The notes beneath the pieces are model-generated. The model made no database searches, was not told the DNA's origin, and saw nothing but the letters and a program-made list of their open reading frames with translations. This document shows positions 8,102-18,666 of a DNA stretch of 42,547 nt, piece after piece. A program made the translations under genes and the position numbers. Numbering within the stretch: position 1 is the stretch's first letter; each line of letters begins with the position of its first letter. The stretch is from Woeseiaceae bacterium (GTDB lineage Bacteria > Pseudomonadota > Gammaproteobacteria > Steroidobacterales > Woeseiaceae), in NCBI GenBank assembly GCA_024640315.1, contig JAHEFF010000005.1, positions 79,284 to 121,830 on the forward strand, in the 5' to 3' direction.

Positions 8102-9481
8102 ATGATCAGCCGCCGCCACTTTCTTCGGACGCTTGCCATTGCGGCAGCAAGTCCCGCAGCAGCCACAGGTCGAGACAGGGCATCGCCCGGCGTCGGATTC
8201 GGCGATCTGATCCGGGATCCCGACGGTGTTATCGACCTGCCGGCAGGTTTTTCCTACACCATCATTTCCCGCAAGGGAGAGGAAATGAACGACGGCCTGC
8301 TGGTGCCCGCCAAGCATGACGGTATGGCAGCGTTCCGGGGTGAAAATGGCACTTTACGAATCGTTTGCAACCACGAAAACTATATTTCCATGCAGCGCGA
8401 CGGACCGTTCGGCAGGAAACTGAAGCGGCTTGACCTGGTCGAGCAAAGCAAAATCTATGACTTTGGCAAGGGCACCAGCCCCGGCACCGGTGGCACAACG
8501 ACCATCCACTATGACCCGTCGACAAAGGAACGCCTCAGTATTCACTTGAGTCTTAGCGGCACCGAAATCAATTGCGCCGGCGGCCCGATGCCATGGGGTA
8601 GCTGGTTGTCTTGCGAAGAGACATTCATGGATCCCGGTTCCAGCTTTGAGAGTGGCAAGATCGTGCATCGGGAAAAACGACACGGCTATATCTTTGAAGT
8701 ACCGGCGCACGAAGACGGACTGGCCGAGCCTGTACCTCTGACTGAAATGGGTCGCTTCGAACATGAGGCAGCGGCCGCTGATCCAGCGTCCGGCGCGATC
8801 TATCTGACCGAGGACCGGCACCGCAGCCTGCTGTACCGCTTCATTCCAAACAGGCCAGGGGTCTTGCGTGAAGGCGGGAGACTGCAGGCGCTTGCAGTCG
8901 TGGGGAAACCCGGGCTCGACACGAGGAACTGGAATTCCCGAACGTTAACTCCCGGAGAATGGTTCGACACTGAGTGGATTGATCTGGACGACCCGGACGG
9001 GGACGACAATGACCTGCGTCTCCGTGGTCGCGATAAAGGCGCCGCCATATTCGCCCGTGGCGAAGGCATCTGTTACGCAGACGGTGATCTTGCATTCACC
9101 TGCACAATTGGCGGCCCAGCGCGTCTCGGCCAGGTATTTGCCTATCGCCCAAGCCCGGCCGAGGCGACTCCCGGCGAGGTAGCTGACCCTGGACGGCTCT
9201 CGCTTATTGCAGAATCCACTGCTGACAGCCTTCTGCGCAATGGCGACAATCTGACATTGAGTCCCTGGGGCGACCTGTTAATCTGCGAGGACACGTCCGG
9301 CAATTGCGGACTCATCGGCATTCGTCCGGACGGCCAGCAATACAGCGTTGCCAGCAATTCATACACCAGGGCAGAGCTTGCAGGCATCTGCTTTTCGCCG
9401 GACGGTGACGTCATGTTTGTCAATATTCAGCAAAACGGCACTACGCTCGCTATTACGGGACCCTGGTCCACACCGTCATAG
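8102..9481 (+). CDS. PhoX-family (DUF839) phosphatase, Tat-exported
   Basis: This 459-residue protein is of the PhoX/DUF839 family, whose studied members are calcium/iron-dependent periplasmic alkaline phosphatases. The N-terminus SRRHFLR followed by an Ala-rich hydrophobic stretch is a Tat-type signal, fitting a protein that folds around metals before export. Family stretches include CNHENY, the segment NCAGGPMPWGSWLSCEETF, GRFEHEAAAADPASG and LSPWGDLLICED. They contain the acidic and Cys residues that typically bind the metal cluster. The protein is shorter than the large PhoX enzymes (over 600 residues), so it is better called PhoX-like than PhoX. It lies on the opposite strand inside the glycolytic gene block. 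I recognised no Pho box. Confidence 0.85.
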   Translation: MISRRHFLRTLAIAAASPAAATGRDRASPGVGFGDLIRDPDGVIDLPAGFSYTIISRKGEEMNDGLLVPAKHDGMAAFRGENGTLRIVCNHENYISMQRDGPFGRKLKRLDLVEQSKIYDFGKGTSPGTGGTTTIHYDPSTKERLSIHLSLSGTEINCAGGPMPWGSWLSCEETFMDPGSSFESGKIVHREKRHGYIFEVPAHEDGLAEPVPLTEMGRFEHEAAAADPASGAIYLTEDRHRSLLYRFIPNRPGVLREGGRLQALAVVGKPGLDTRNWNSRTLTPGEWFDTEWIDLDDPDGDDNDLRLRGRDKGAAIFARGEGICYADGDLAFTCTIGGPARLGQVFAYRPSPAEATPGEVADPGRLSLIAESTADSLLRNGDNLTLSPWGDLLICEDTSGNCGLIGIRPDGQQYSVASNSYTRAELAGICFSPDGDVMFVNIQQNGTTLAITGPWSTPS

Positions 9482-9488
9482 CTCGCCC

Positions 9489-9514
9489 GCCGCGCAGAAG
9501 AAACCGCGGCTTTT
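9489..9514 (+). terminator. Probable terminator after the PhoX-like gene
   Basis: The arms GCCGCG and CGCGGC pair across a 10-base loop and are followed by TTTT. It lies in the 49-bp gap between the convergent PhoX-like and pgk genes. The T run is short, so strength is uncertain. Confidence 0.55.
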
Positions 9515-9530
9515 CAACGCAAGTGACGGA

Positions 9531-10706
9531 TTAAGAGGCGGCGCGTTCTTCGAGGATTGCAACGGCGGGTAGCGTCTTGCCCTCGACAAATTCAAGAAAG
9601 GCACCACCGCCAGTCGAGATATAGGAAATCCTGTCAGCCACACCGTACTTGTCTATCGCGGCAAGCGTGTCGCCACCGCCCGCGACGGAGAAGGCGGCGC
9701 TTTCGGCGATCGCTTCTGCCAGCACTTTCGTCCCTTCGCCAAACTGATCGAACTCGAATACTCCGACCGGACCATTCCAGATGATCGTACCCGCGGTGGC
9801 CAGCAACCCGGCAAAATCCTTGGCTGTCTGTGGCCCGATATCGAGAATCAGCTCGTCATCTGAAACGTTGTCGACGCTCCTGACAGTGGCGGTTGCATCA
9901 GCGGCAAACTCGTTCGCGACGACGACATCGATGGGGACCGGGATATCGGCAAGGTCGTCGTCATTGTTCGCAAGTGCGGAGGCGGTATCGAGCATGTCAG
10001 GCTCGTGCAACGATTTACCAACGTTGTGCCCGGCAGCGGCGATAAAGGTGTTTGCTATTCCACCACCAACAATCAGCTGATCCACAATGCCGGCCAGAGC
10101 CTTGAGCACAGTCAGCTTCGTTGACACCTTGGAACCGCCCACGATCGCAACCATCGGCCTGGCCGGGTCGTCGAGCGCTTTGGCCAGGGCATCAAGCTCA
10201 CCGACCAGCAGCGGGCCGGCGCAGGCAATCGGCGCATATCTGGCGACGCCATAGGTGCTGGCCTGTGCACGATGAGCGGTGCCGAATGCGTCCATGACGA
10301 AGACATCGCAAAGGTCAGCCATCTTTTTTGCGAGCGCGTCATCGCAAGCCTTCTCACCAGCCAGGAAACGCACATTTTCGAGCAGGACGACCTGCCCTGG
10401 CTCTGCATCGACGCCGTCAATCCAGTTGTCGACCAACGCGACAGGCATGTCCAGTAACCCGGCCAAACGAACAGCCACCGGCGCCAGCGAGAATCTCTCC
10501 TCCGGGCTGCCCTCTGTCGGCCTGCCAAGGTGAGACATCAGCATGACCGCCGCGCCTGAATCGAGTGCGGCCCGAATAGTCGGCAACGCCGCCCGAATCC
10601 GGACGTCGCTCGTAATCACGCCATCAGTTACGGGTACATTCAGATCCTCACGGATCAGGACACGTTTTCCGGCGAGATCCAGCTCGCTCATATTAATGAC
10701 GGGCAT
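9531..10706 (-). CDS. pgk: Phosphoglycerate kinase
   Basis: This 391-residue enzyme interconverts 1,3-bisphosphoglycerate plus ADP with 3-phosphoglycerate plus ATP. Family motifs are all present: [13 protein letters not shown] with the substrate-binding Arg/Asp, [17 protein letters not shown], the hinge GGSKVSTK, and the nucleotide-loop [13 protein letters not shown] near the C-terminus. I used the ATG giving [12 protein letters not shown] second ATG five codons later (MSEL) is an equally plausible start, and the longer frame upstream runs into the end of gap. It begins 22 bp after the gap stop on the same strand and is the last gene of the tkt-gap-pgk operon. Confidence 0.97.
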   Translation of the reverse strand: MPVINMSELDLAGKRVLIREDLNVPVTDGVITSDVRIRAALPTIRAALDSGAAVMLMSHLGRPTEGSPEERFSLAPVAVRLAGLLDMPVALVDNWIDGVDAEPGQVVLLENVRFLAGEKACDDALAKKMADLCDVFVMDAFGTAHRAQASTYGVARYAPIACAGPLLVGELDALAKALDDPARPMVAIVGGSKVSTKLTVLKALAGIVDQLIVGGGIANTFIAAAGHNVGKSLHEPDMLDTASALANNDDDLADIPVPIDVVVANEFAADATATVRSVDNVSDDELILDIGPQTAKDFAGLLATAGTIIWNGPVGVFEFDQFGEGTKVLAEAIAESAAFSVAGGGDTLAAIDKYGVADRISYISTGGGAFLEFVEGKTLPAVAILEERAAS

Positions 10707-10728
10707 GCTTGTGCGACCTGCTTTCGTT

Positions 10729-11742
10729 CTATTTGGCGTTGTAGAGTGCGACCGCCGTGTCCAGCATACGGTTCGAGAAACCCCACTCATTGTCATACCA
10801 GGAAATTACCTTGACGAGATTGCCCTGCATCACCTTGGTAAGACCTGCATCATAGGTGGATGATGCGGGGTCGTGATTGAAGTCGATCGACACCAGTGGT
10901 TGCTCGTTATAAGCGAGCACGCCTTTCAGGTCGCCTTCGCTGGCTTCCCGCATGATGTCATTGATCTCTTCGACCGAGGTGTCCCGCTCAGCGATGAAAG
11001 TCAGGTCGACCGCTGAAACATTGATTGTCGGCACACGCATTGAAAAACCATCCAGCTTGCCGTTCAGCTCCGGAAGAACCAGACCCACGGCCTTGGCTGC
11101 GCCGGTGCTGGTTGGAATCTGTGACATCGTCGCGGAACGTGCCCGCCGCAGGTCCTTGTGATAGACATCTGTCAACACCTGGTCGTTGGTGTATGCGTGA
11201 ATCGTCGTCATGACGCCGTGTTTGACACCGATCTTCTCGTGCAATGGCTTGACCAGCGGTGCCAGGCAGTTCGTCGTGCACGACGCATTGGAAATGATTT
11301 TGTCACTGGCCTTGAGGGTGTCGTGATTGACGCCGTAAACAATCGTGTTATCAATATCCGGGCCGCCTGGCGCCGAAATGATCACCTTGCTGGCGCCGCC
11401 CTCAATGTGCTTTCCGGCGGTATCGCGGGTGGTAAAGAAACCGGTCGACTCGAAGACGATGTCCACCTTAAGCTCTCCCCACGGCAGCTTCGCCGGGTCG
11501 CGCTCCGCCAGTACGCGAATCCTGTCACCATTGACGATCATATAATCGCCATCGACTTCGACGGTGCCCGGAAACCGGCCATGCGCGGTGTCGCGTTGCG
11601 TCAGAAGCGCATTGGTATTGGCATCGCCCAGGTCGTTGACGGCAACAATCTCGATTTCGGAACCCTTGTCCCCTTCATAAAGCGCACGAAGTACGTTGCG
11701 ACCAATACGCCCGTAACCGTTAATGCCGACCTTGATAGTCAT
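10729..11742 (-). CDS. gap: Glyceraldehyde-3-phosphate dehydrogenase, type I
   Basis: This 337-residue enzyme oxidises glyceraldehyde-3-phosphate to 1,3-bisphosphoglycerate with NAD. The Rossmann motif [15 protein letters not shown] opens the protein, and Asp37 in VNDLG is the residue that favours NAD over NADP. The catalytic Cys155 lies in [13 protein letters not shown] and the catalytic His in the HAYTNDQ stretch. These features point to a true GAPDH and not erythrose-4-phosphate dehydrogenase (Epd), which often neighbours pgk in enterics. It lies between tkt (49 bp upstream) and pgk (22 bp downstream) on the same strand. Confidence 0.97.
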   Translation of the reverse strand: MTIKVGINGYGRIGRNVLRALYEGDKGSEIEIVAVNDLGDANTNALLTQRDTAHGRFPGTVEVDGDYMIVNGDRIRVLAERDPAKLPWGELKVDIVFESTGFFTTRDTAGKHIEGGASKVIISAPGGPDIDNTIVYGVNHDTLKASDKIISNASCTTNCLAPLVKPLHEKIGVKHGVMTTIHAYTNDQVLTDVYHKDLRRARSATMSQIPTSTGAAKAVGLVLPELNGKLDGFSMRVPTINVSAVDLTFIAERDTSVEEINDIMREASEGDLKGVLAYNEQPLVSIDFNHDPASSTYDAGLTKVMQGNLVKVISWYDNEWGFSNRMLDTAVALYNAK

Positions 11743-11791
11743 CGATTTCTCCTGCTTAAAGTTCCTGGCCCGACATCAGTCGGACGATTAA

Positions 11792-13828
11792 TTAATTTGC
11801 CAGCGTTTCCCTGGCAATCTTCAATACGTTGGCTAACGAAAAGCCAAAATACTCGAACAGTTCCTCGGCCGGTGCCGAGGCACCGAAGCGGTCCAGTCCA
11901 ACTACCCGGCCTTTGGTTCCGGTGTAGCGCCACCAACCCGCGGTGACACCGGCCTCTATCGCGACGCGCGCCGTGACGCCCGACGGCAACACTGACTCCC
12001 GGTAGTCTTTTGGCTGACTGTCAAACTGGTCTGTGCAGGGCATTGATACCACCCTTACCTTGACGCCTTCGGCCGATAGTTCCCCGGCTGCAGCGACTGC
12101 CAATGCAACCTCCGATCCTGTTGCAATTAGAATCAGTTCAGGCGCACCGCCCGAATCCTTCAGGACATAGCCGCCGCGCACAATATCAACGATTTGTGCG
12201 TCGGAACGATGCTGGTGCGGCAAACCTTGCCGGGTCAGGATCAGGCTGGTCGGCCCATCGCGGCGCTCAAGGGCAAACCGCCATGCAACCGCCGTCTCAA
12301 CGGTATCGCACGGTCGCCACACCGACATGTTTGGCATCAGGCGCAAGCTGGCAGTATGTTCGACCGGTTGATGAGTTGGCCCATCCTCACCAAGTCCAAT
12401 CGAGTCATGTGTGAAGACGAAAACGTTTTGCACTTTCATCAGCGCAGCCATACGCAAAGCGTTTCTCGAGTAGTCGGAAAACGTCAGAAATGTGCCGGAA
12501 TAGGGAATGATGCCACCATGCAGTGCAAGGCCGTTGCACATAGCTGACATGCCGAATTCACGGACGCCAAAATATATGTAGTTTCCGGATGCGTCATCCC
12601 CGGTGATGACGGTCGAACCGTCGTGCTTGGTCAAATTGGAGCCTGTCAGATCCGCCGAACCGCCCGCCATTTCTGGCAGGGCCGGCGCGAACGCATTTAG
12701 CGCAACGAGAGATGCCTTGCGGGTTGCCATGTCGGCCGCTGCCTCATTTATGGCAGTCACAGCCTTATCGGCAAAATCACTCCAGTCTGCGGGCAGACTG
12801 CCGCTGGTGCGGCGCTCGAATTCTGCTGCCAGCTCGGGATGCGCCTGACGATATGCATCCCAGGACTTTTGCCATTTCGCTTCCGCTGCAGCGCCCTTAC
12901 TGATTCCGCTCCAGGCATCGGCAACGTCTGCCGGGATCTCGAACGGTGGGTAGTTCCAGCCTAACTCTTTGCGGACAGCTGCAATTTCCTCATCGCCAAG
13001 CGGCGCACCATGGGTGCTGGACGTGCCTTGCTTGTTCGGCGAACCAAAGCCGATCACTGTCTTGCAACAGATCAGCGACGGTCGATCCGTATCGGCAGTT
13101 GCCACTTCAATTGCCTCGGCGATTGCTGCGCTGTCATGCCCATCGACGTTGTCGATGACCTGCCAGCCATAGGATTCAAATCGATTCGCCGTGTCGTCAG
13201 TAAACCAAGCAGCGGTCTCGCCATCTATTGAGATACCGTTGTCGTCATAAAGGCAGATCAGCTTGCCGAGCTTCAGGGTTCCTGCAAGCGAGCACGCTTC
13301 ATGAGAAATGCCTTCCATAAGGCAGCCGTCGCCCGCAAACACCCAGGTGCGATGGTCTACGATGTTCAGACCATCGCGGTTAAATGTCACCGCGAGCATC
13401 TTTTCCGCCAGCGCCATGCCAACGGCATTGGTGATGCCCTGCCCGAGCGGACCCGTGGTGGTCTCGATGGACAACTCTGCCTCCCGTTCCGGGTGACCTG
13501 CAGTGCGGTAACCAAACTGGCGAAAGTTGCGGATCTCATCCATTGACAGCGGATAACCTGTCAGGTGCAGCACGCTGTAGAGCAGCATGGAGCCGTGCCC
13601 GTTAGACAACACAAAGCGGTCCCTGTCCACCCACTCCGGGTTGCCGGGATTGTGCTTCAGGTAATCGTTCCATAGCACTTCGGCGATGTCGGCCATGCCC
13701 ATGGGCATTCCCGGATGGCCTGAATTGGCGGCCTGTACTGCGTCCATGCTGAGTGCACGAATGGCGTTGGCAAGGGTGCGACGATCGGGTGCACCGTCAG
13801 CGGTCGAGCGGCTGGATTGTTGTGACAT
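11792..13828 (-). CDS. tkt: Transketolase
   Basis: This 678-residue thiamine-diphosphate enzyme moves two-carbon units between sugar phosphates, linking glycolysis and the pentose phosphate pathway. The N-terminal segment [21 protein letters not shown] and the cofactor motif [13 protein letters not shown] are family signatures. Also present are the phosphate-binding [10 protein letters not shown] region, the central pyrimidine-domain motif [19 protein letters not shown] and [19 protein letters not shown]. Length matches the usual 660-680. It is the first gene of the tkt-gap-pgk operon and is transcribed divergently from metK across 226 bp. Confidence 0.97.
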   Translation of the reverse strand: MSQQSSRSTADGAPDRRTLANAIRALSMDAVQAANSGHPGMPMGMADIAEVLWNDYLKHNPGNPEWVDRDRFVLSNGHGSMLLYSVLHLTGYPLSMDEIRNFRQFGYRTAGHPEREAELSIETTTGPLGQGITNAVGMALAEKMLAVTFNRDGLNIVDHRTWVFAGDGCLMEGISHEACSLAGTLKLGKLICLYDDNGISIDGETAAWFTDDTANRFESYGWQVIDNVDGHDSAAIAEAIEVATADTDRPSLICCKTVIGFGSPNKQGTSSTHGAPLGDEEIAAVRKELGWNYPPFEIPADVADAWSGISKGAAAEAKWQKSWDAYRQAHPELAAEFERRTSGSLPADWSDFADKAVTAINEAAADMATRKASLVALNAFAPALPEMAGGSADLTGSNLTKHDGSTVITGDDASGNYIYFGVREFGMSAMCNGLALHGGIIPYSGTFLTFSDYSRNALRMAALMKVQNVFVFTHDSIGLGEDGPTHQPVEHTASLRLMPNMSVWRPCDTVETAVAWRFALERRDGPTSLILTRQGLPHQHRSDAQIVDIVRGGYVLKDSGGAPELILIATGSEVALAVAAAGELSAEGVKVRVVSMPCTDQFDSQPKDYRESVLPSGVTARVAIEAGVTAGWWRYTGTKGRVVGLDRFGASAPAEELFEYFGFSLANVLKIARETLAN

Positions 13829-14054
13829 GAGTAGGTGATGGCCCTTTGTGGCCTGGAATTATCGTTAATGTCCGGATTTCGGGACGTAAGCTGCCCTCCC
13901 CGAAGCCGCGCATTTTCCCTGTTTAGGATGGGTGTCGCAAGCGATTGTGAAAGACAGCGCTCTTTGTGACATTTTGTTACCCGTGCCGCGTGGTGTATTG
14001 GCCGCCCGGTAATGTACAATCTCGCGCTCGCATCACGACAAAGCGCCATTTTCC

Positions 14055-15215
14055 ATGAGTAACTCGTATTTGTTCACCTCGGAATCCGTGTCAGAAGGTC
14101 ACCCGGACAAGGTTTCCGACCAGATTTCAGACGCCGTCCTTGACGCAATCCTCGAGCAGGACAACAAGGCGCGTGTCGCCTGCGAAACAATGGTCAAAAC
14201 CGGCATGGTTATTGTCGCCGGAGAAGTGACCACGTCGGCCTGGGTCGATATAGAGGAGCTGGTTCGCGAAACCGTCCTCGAGATTGGCTATAACCATTCC
14301 GCAATGGGCTTCGATGGGGCGTCGTGCGCCGTATTGAACGCGCTGGGCAAACAATCACCGGACATTGCCCAGGGCGTGGACCGGGAAGACCCCGAATCCC
14401 AGGGTGCAGGCGATCAGGGCCTCATGTTCGGCTATGCAAGCAACGAAACCGAGGTGCTGATGCCGGCGCCTATCACTTATTCACACGACCTCGTCCGGCG
14501 GCAAGCGGAAGTCAGGAAGGCTGGCGTACTGCCCTGGTTGCGGCCAGACGCAAAAAGCCAGGTGACATTCGTCTACGAGGACCACAAACCGGTTGCCATC
14601 GACGCCGTCGTTCTGTCAACGCAGCACGACCCGGACATTAAGTTGTCTGCGCTGCGAGAAGCGGTCATGGACGAAATAATCAAACCTGTTCTGCCCGCCG
14701 AATTCATCAGCAAAGACACTCAATTCCATATCAATCCCACCGGCCGCTTCGAAATTGGTGGCCCGATGGGTGATTGCGGCCTAACCGGCCGAAAAATCAT
14801 TGTGGACACATACGGCGGTGCCGCCCGGCACGGTGGCGGTGCTTTCTCCGGCAAGGACCCATCCAAGGTGGATCGCTCGGCGGCGTATGCCTGTCGCTAC
14901 GTCGCGAAAAACATTGTTGCGGCCGGCCTGGCCGCACGCTGCGAAATCCAGGTGTCCTACGCCATCGGCGTGGCTGAGCCGACATCCATCAGCGTGCATA
15001 CATTTGGTACGGGCAAGGTCAGCGAAGAAGAGTTGACCGTCCTGGTTCGCGACAATTTCGACCTCAGGCCGTATGGCATTCTGAAAATGCTCGACCTGAT
15101 TCGACCAATCTACAAGCCAACCGCTGCTTACGGCGCATTTGGCCGCAAAGACATTGACCTGAGCTGGGAACGGACCGACAAGGCAGATGCTTTGCGCGGT
15201 GCAGTCGCAGCCTGA
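14055..15215 (+). CDS. metK: S-adenosylmethionine synthase
   Basis: This 386-residue enzyme makes S-adenosylmethionine from methionine and ATP, releasing phosphate and pyrophosphate. Motifs are [20 protein letters not shown] at the N-terminus (His and Asp ligands for ATP/Mg), [12 protein letters not shown], and the loop [19 protein letters not shown]. Length is normal. It is followed 25 bp later by ahcY, so the two methyl-cycle genes are one operon: MetK supplies SAM and AhcY removes the S-adenosylhomocysteine formed by methyltransferases. I searched by eye for SAM or SAH riboswitch cores in the 226-bp upstream region and the 25-bp gap and found none. Confidence 0.98.
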   Translation: MSNSYLFTSESVSEGHPDKVSDQISDAVLDAILEQDNKARVACETMVKTGMVIVAGEVTTSAWVDIEELVRETVLEIGYNHSAMGFDGASCAVLNALGKQSPDIAQGVDREDPESQGAGDQGLMFGYASNETEVLMPAPITYSHDLVRRQAEVRKAGVLPWLRPDAKSQVTFVYEDHKPVAIDAVVLSTQHDPDIKLSALREAVMDEIIKPVLPAEFISKDTQFHINPTGRFEIGGPMGDCGLTGRKIIVDTYGGAARHGGGAFSGKDPSKVDRSAAYACRYVAKNIVAAGLAARCEIQVSYAIGVAEPTSISVHTFGTGKVSEEELTVLVRDNFDLRPYGILKMLDLIRPIYKPTAAYGAFGRKDIDLSWERTDKADALRGAVAA

Positions 15216-15240
15216 CACAGACTTTTTCGAGGAGATAACG

Positions 15241-16554
15241 ATGAGCAGCGAAGCCGTCGCGCTGGAAACGCAGGATTATAAGGTCGCGGATATTGCACTC
15301 GCGGACTGGGGTCGCAAGGAAATCGCGATTGCCGAAACAGAGATGCCGGGCCTGATGGCCCTGCGCGAGGAGTATGGCGATCAGAAGCCGTTGGATGGCG
15401 TTCGACTGGTCGGCTGTCTGCACATGACCATTCAGACCGCCGTTTTGATCGAGACCCTTGTAGACCTGGGTGCCGACATCCGCTGGTCGTCATGCAATAT
15501 TTTTTCCACGCAGGACCATGCTGCCGCTGCGATTGCTGCATCCGGCGTGCCGGTGTTCGCCTGGAAAGGCGAAACCGAGGACGAATACTGGTGGTGTGTA
15601 GAGCAAACCATTACCGGGCCAGATGGCTGGACGCCGAACATGATCCTGGACGATGGCGGAGACCTGACCCAGGTAATGCATGAGAAATACCCCGAACTGA
15701 TGAAAGAGGTCAAAGGCCTCTCGGAAGAGACGACTACGGGCGTCAAGAGACTTTACGACATGATGAAGGCCGGCAGCCTGCTGTGCCCCGCGTTCAACGT
15801 GAATGACTCTGTGACCAAGTCCAAATTCGACAACTTGTATGGCTGCCGCGAATCTCTCGTCGACGGAATCAAACGGGCCACCGACGTCATGATCGCTGGC
15901 AAGGTCGCGATCGTTTGCGGCTTCGGCGACGTCGGCAAAGGCTGCGCACAGTCGCTTCGCGGGCTGGGCGCCACCGTCTGGGTGACGGAAATCGATCCTA
16001 TCTGCGCATTACAGGCCGCAATGGAAGGCTATCGCGTCGTTGATTTTGACGACACCTGCGACCAGGCCGACATCGTGGTCACGGCTACCGGCAACTATCA
16101 CGTAGTGACCGGACCGCAGATGGAGCGCATGAAAAATCAGGCTATCGTCTGCAACATCGGCCATTTTGACAACGAGATCGATGTCGCATATCTGCAGAAG
16201 TTCGAGTGGGAAAACATCAAGCCGCAGGTTGATCACATCATATTCCCGGACGGCAAGCGCATTATTCTGCTTGCCGAAGGCCGGCTGGTGAATCTGGGGT
16301 GTGCAACAGGCCACCCGAGCTTCGTCATGTCGAATTCGTTTACGAACCAGGTCCTGGCGCAGATCGAGCTTTGGCAGAACGGCGACAAGTATGCCAGGGA
16401 AGTGTATGTGTTGCCGAAACACCTGGACGAAAAAGTGGCAAGGCTTCACCTCAACAGGATCGGCGCGAACATCACTGAATTAACTGATGAGCAGGCAGCG
16501 TATATCGGCGTCGACAAGAACGGACCGTATAAGCCGGAACAATATAGGTACTAG
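15241..16554 (+). CDS. ahcY: Adenosylhomocysteinase
   Basis: This 437-residue NAD-dependent enzyme splits S-adenosylhomocysteine into adenosine and homocysteine. The start is the ATG giving [20 protein letters not shown]; it follows the ribosome binding site GAGGAG inside the metK-ahcY gap. Motifs are [30 protein letters not shown], the NAD loop [18 protein letters not shown] and the closing [12 protein letters not shown] with the conserved Lys and Tyr. It includes the roughly 40-residue insertion near residues 110-150 typical of bacterial forms. It completes the activated-methyl cycle begun by the adjacent metK. Confidence 0.98.
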   Translation: MSSEAVALETQDYKVADIALADWGRKEIAIAETEMPGLMALREEYGDQKPLDGVRLVGCLHMTIQTAVLIETLVDLGADIRWSSCNIFSTQDHAAAAIAASGVPVFAWKGETEDEYWWCVEQTITGPDGWTPNMILDDGGDLTQVMHEKYPELMKEVKGLSEETTTGVKRLYDMMKAGSLLCPAFNVNDSVTKSKFDNLYGCRESLVDGIKRATDVMIAGKVAIVCGFGDVGKGCAQSLRGLGATVWVTEIDPICALQAAMEGYRVVDFDDTCDQADIVVTATGNYHVVTGPQMERMKNQAIVCNIGHFDNEIDVAYLQKFEWENIKPQVDHIIFPDGKRIILLAEGRLVNLGCATGHPSFVMSNSFTNQVLAQIELWQNGDKYAREVYVLPKHLDEKVARLHLNRIGANITELTDEQAAYIGVDKNGPYKPEQYRY

Positions 16555-16731
16555 CAGCCTGTGGAAAAAGGCTCAGGCGAGTGACGGACCAAGAGGACTC
16601 TGCCGGGATAACTCAGTGTGCGCATCAGTATACGAGGTTTTTGAGGTCCAATTTGACGCCGTACCCCGTGGCATGAAGCCTTTTCGACGAGGTGTCAGGT
16701 TGGCAAAGCACCGAGACGGCATGGCCTGGCG

Positions 16732-17502
16732 ATGAATATATCGCCTGTCGCCGCCCGAATATTGCATGTAACGGATTCACACCTGTTCGCTGACGCGAAT
16801 GGCGCCTTGCGCGGCACCATCACGAATTCGACACTGTCAGCCGTCATTGATCACATCCGGGTGAGCGGCTGGCCTGCCGATGTCGTGGCAATGACCGGCG
16901 ATGTGATCCAGGACGACTCTGCAGCGGCTTACGAACGATTCCGCAAGATCATGGAACCGCTCGGTCTGCCGGTTCACTGTGTTCCCGGCAACCACGACGT
17001 CAGGACATTAATGAAAGCTGCACTGGATAGCCCACCGTTCCACTATTGCGCATCAGTTGAGATAGGAAACTGGCTGATCACGGGGATTGACAGCTGCGTC
17101 GAGGGAGAGGCCGGCGGCCGGGTCAGCGCCGCGGAACTGGCGCGCCTCGAGGATATCCTGTCCAAAACAGATGCCGAGCATGTCGCGGTCTGCTTGCATC
17201 ACCCACCTCTGCCGATGGGCAGCAAATGGCTCGATTCGGTCGGCCTGTCTGATGCTGATACGTTTCTGCAGCTCATCACAAACGCGGGCAATGTGCGCAC
17301 AACACTTTTCGGCCACGTTCATCAACAGCTCGATGAAGTGAGGGACTCGGTGAGAATTATCGGCACGCCGTCCACCTGCGCTCAATTCAAACCCGCAAGT
17401 GAAAAGTTCGCGCTGGACAGCAATCCGCCGGCCTACCGGCGCGTCAGCCTGCACGAGGACGGCAGCATTCAGCCGGAACTGATCTGGTTGGAAGCCGACT
17501 AA
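16732..17502 (+). CDS. cpdA: 3',5'-cyclic-AMP phosphodiesterase CpdA (Icc)
   Basis: This 256-residue class III cyclic nucleotide phosphodiesterase would hydrolyse cAMP to AMP and so damp CRP signalling. The dimetal calcineurin-like site is visible in order: TDSHL (Asp15, His17), GDVIQDD, GNHD, a central HHPP, and GHVHQ. The sequence LRGTITNSTLSAVIDHI after the first motif is typical of CpdA. The ATG start overlaps no other gene, and the 177 bp upstream (after ahcY) holds no ORF I trust. The TraB/GumN gene begins seven bases after the stop, suggesting co-transcription. Related phosphodiesterases of other substrates share these motifs, so the cAMP substrate is inferred from family resemblance. 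Confidence 0.88.
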   Translation: MNISPVAARILHVTDSHLFADANGALRGTITNSTLSAVIDHIRVSGWPADVVAMTGDVIQDDSAAAYERFRKIMEPLGLPVHCVPGNHDVRTLMKAALDSPPFHYCASVEIGNWLITGIDSCVEGEAGGRVSAAELARLEDILSKTDAEHVAVCLHHPPLPMGSKWLDSVGLSDADTFLQLITNAGNVRTTLFGHVHQQLDEVRDSVRIIGTPSTCAQFKPASEKFALDSNPPAYRRVSLHEDGSIQPELIWLEAD

Positions 17503-17509
17503 GACAGAT

Positions 17510-18406
17510 ATGCGACTCAATCACTCCTGCGTCACGGCATTCCTCGTCCTGATCTTCGGCAGCCCGGCGCTTGCGGCTGACGGCAGTCATCCGCTTTCAA
17601 TGTGGCAGATAAACGGCCAGGTAAACCGCATTTACCTGCTCGGCTCCATCCACTTGCTACGTGAGGAGGACCACCCTCTTCCGGCGGCGATTTATCGTGC
17701 CTACGATGACGCCGACAAAATCATTATGGAACTCGACATGGATGATATGGATCCGGTCGAGAGTCAGACGCTAACCAACGAACTCGGGCTGATTCAGGAC
17801 GGTCGAACGCTCGTCGACCTGATGGGTGCCGACAGGTATGCAGAAGCGGCGCGACTTGCCGAGGTCGCGCAAATCCCACTGTCATTACTCGACAAGTCGG
17901 AGCCCTGGTTTGCCGCAATGAACGTCGAGATCATGTTGTTGATGCGCATCGGCTTCAACCCGACTTACGGAATCGAAACACACCTGATGGAACTCGCCAA
18001 GTCGGATCAAAAGGAAATTCTGGGCTTCGAAACCATCCGTCAGCAGCTGGGGTTTCTCGACGGCCTGTCAGCGGAGGCCCAGCGGGAGATGCTGATACAG
18101 GCACTGTCAGAAGGCGCCAGTATGCGGGAAATGATGGATTCCATGATCGAGGCCTGGCGACTTGGCGACCTGGAATACATGGAAGAAAACCTGCTGGCTG
18201 ATATGCAGGACTACCCGGAGTTGAATCGGATCATCGTTATCGACCGGAACGTCGACTGGACTAACAAGATTGAAGATCTTCTGGACGACAAGGCGGACTA
18301 TCTGATCGTAGTCGGTGCCCTGCATCTCATTGGCGAAGATGGCGTACCTGGCTTGCTCGAGGCCCGCGGCCACGAAGTAACCCAATTACACCAGGCGGTC
18401 GAATAG
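17510..18406 (+). CDS. TraB/GumN family protein, exported
   Basis: This 298-residue protein is of the TraB/GumN family, predicted metalloproteases related to the Tiki fold. Conserved signatures are YLLGSIHLLREEDHPLP near residue 43 and VVGALHLIGEDGVPGLL near the C-terminus; each contains the family's GxxH element, proposed to bind metal. The first 23 residues are a Sec signal peptide ending at ALAAD, so it acts in the periplasm. Its gene starts seven bases after cpdA. In bacteria the physiological role of this family is not settled. The family call is secure and the function is not. Confidence 0.88.
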   Translation: MRLNHSCVTAFLVLIFGSPALAADGSHPLSMWQINGQVNRIYLLGSIHLLREEDHPLPAAIYRAYDDADKIIMELDMDDMDPVESQTLTNELGLIQDGRTLVDLMGADRYAEAARLAEVAQIPLSLLDKSEPWFAAMNVEIMLLMRIGFNPTYGIETHLMELAKSDQKEILGFETIRQQLGFLDGLSAEAQREMLIQALSEGASMREMMDSMIEAWRLGDLEYMEENLLADMQDYPELNRIIVIDRNVDWTNKIEDLLDDKADYLIVVGALHLIGEDGVPGLLEARGHEVTQLHQAVE

Positions 18407-18413
18407 GCGAGAA

Positions 18414-18578
18414 TCAAATTTCCGTCATTTGAAAATCTTCTTTCCCGGCCCCGCAATCGGGACACCTCCAGGAAAGAGGAACATCTTCCCAGCGGGTGCC
18501 AGCCGGAATTCCTGCCTCAAGGTCGCCTTCTTCCTCGCTGTATACAAAGCCGCAGATCAGGCACATATAGGTTTTCAT
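18414..18578 (-). CDS. Rubredoxin (small gene)
   Basis: This 54-residue rubredoxin was found by translating the reverse strand between the TraB/GumN and hemL genes. It binds one iron through four cysteines and carries single electrons between redox proteins. The ligands are Cys6 and Cys9 in CLICGF and Cys39 and Cys42 in CPDCG. The conserved aromatic core Tyr4, Tyr13, Trp30, Trp37 and the segment AGTRWEDVP are also present. The stop is eight bases from the end of the convergent TraB/GumN gene, and the start faces hemL across 88 bp. Rubredoxin beside hemL is a familiar gammaproteobacterial arrangement. No dedicated reductase or alkane hydroxylase gene is nearby, so its redox partner is unknown. 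Confidence 0.95.
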   Translation of the reverse strand: MKTYMCLICGFVYSEEEGDLEAGIPAGTRWEDVPLSWRCPDCGAGKEDFQMTEI

Positions 18579-18666
18579 AAGTCCCAGTTTGCCTCACGAC
18601 TGCAATTCCTACTAGCCCGTAAATGTCCTTACCGGTAGCATTCGCAATCCTGCAGAAGGGGTTGTT

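Noticed and set aside
11158..11946. 262-codon plus-strand ORF opposite gap and tkt
   Set aside because: It spans two conserved genes on the other strand and has no recognisable domain.
13878..13904. TTCGGG/CCCGAA hairpin before tkt
   Set aside because: Six-bp arms with a 15-base loop are too weak and common in GC-rich DNA to call a regulatory element.
15216..15240. SAH riboswitch before ahcY
   Set aside because: Only 25 bases separate metK and ahcY, and the SAH core sequence is not present there or before metK.
16555..16731. Terminator or small gene between ahcY and cpdA
   Set aside because: An AGCCT/AGGCT stem after ahcY is only five bp with no T run, and the short ORFs have no ribosome binding site or resemblance to known proteins.
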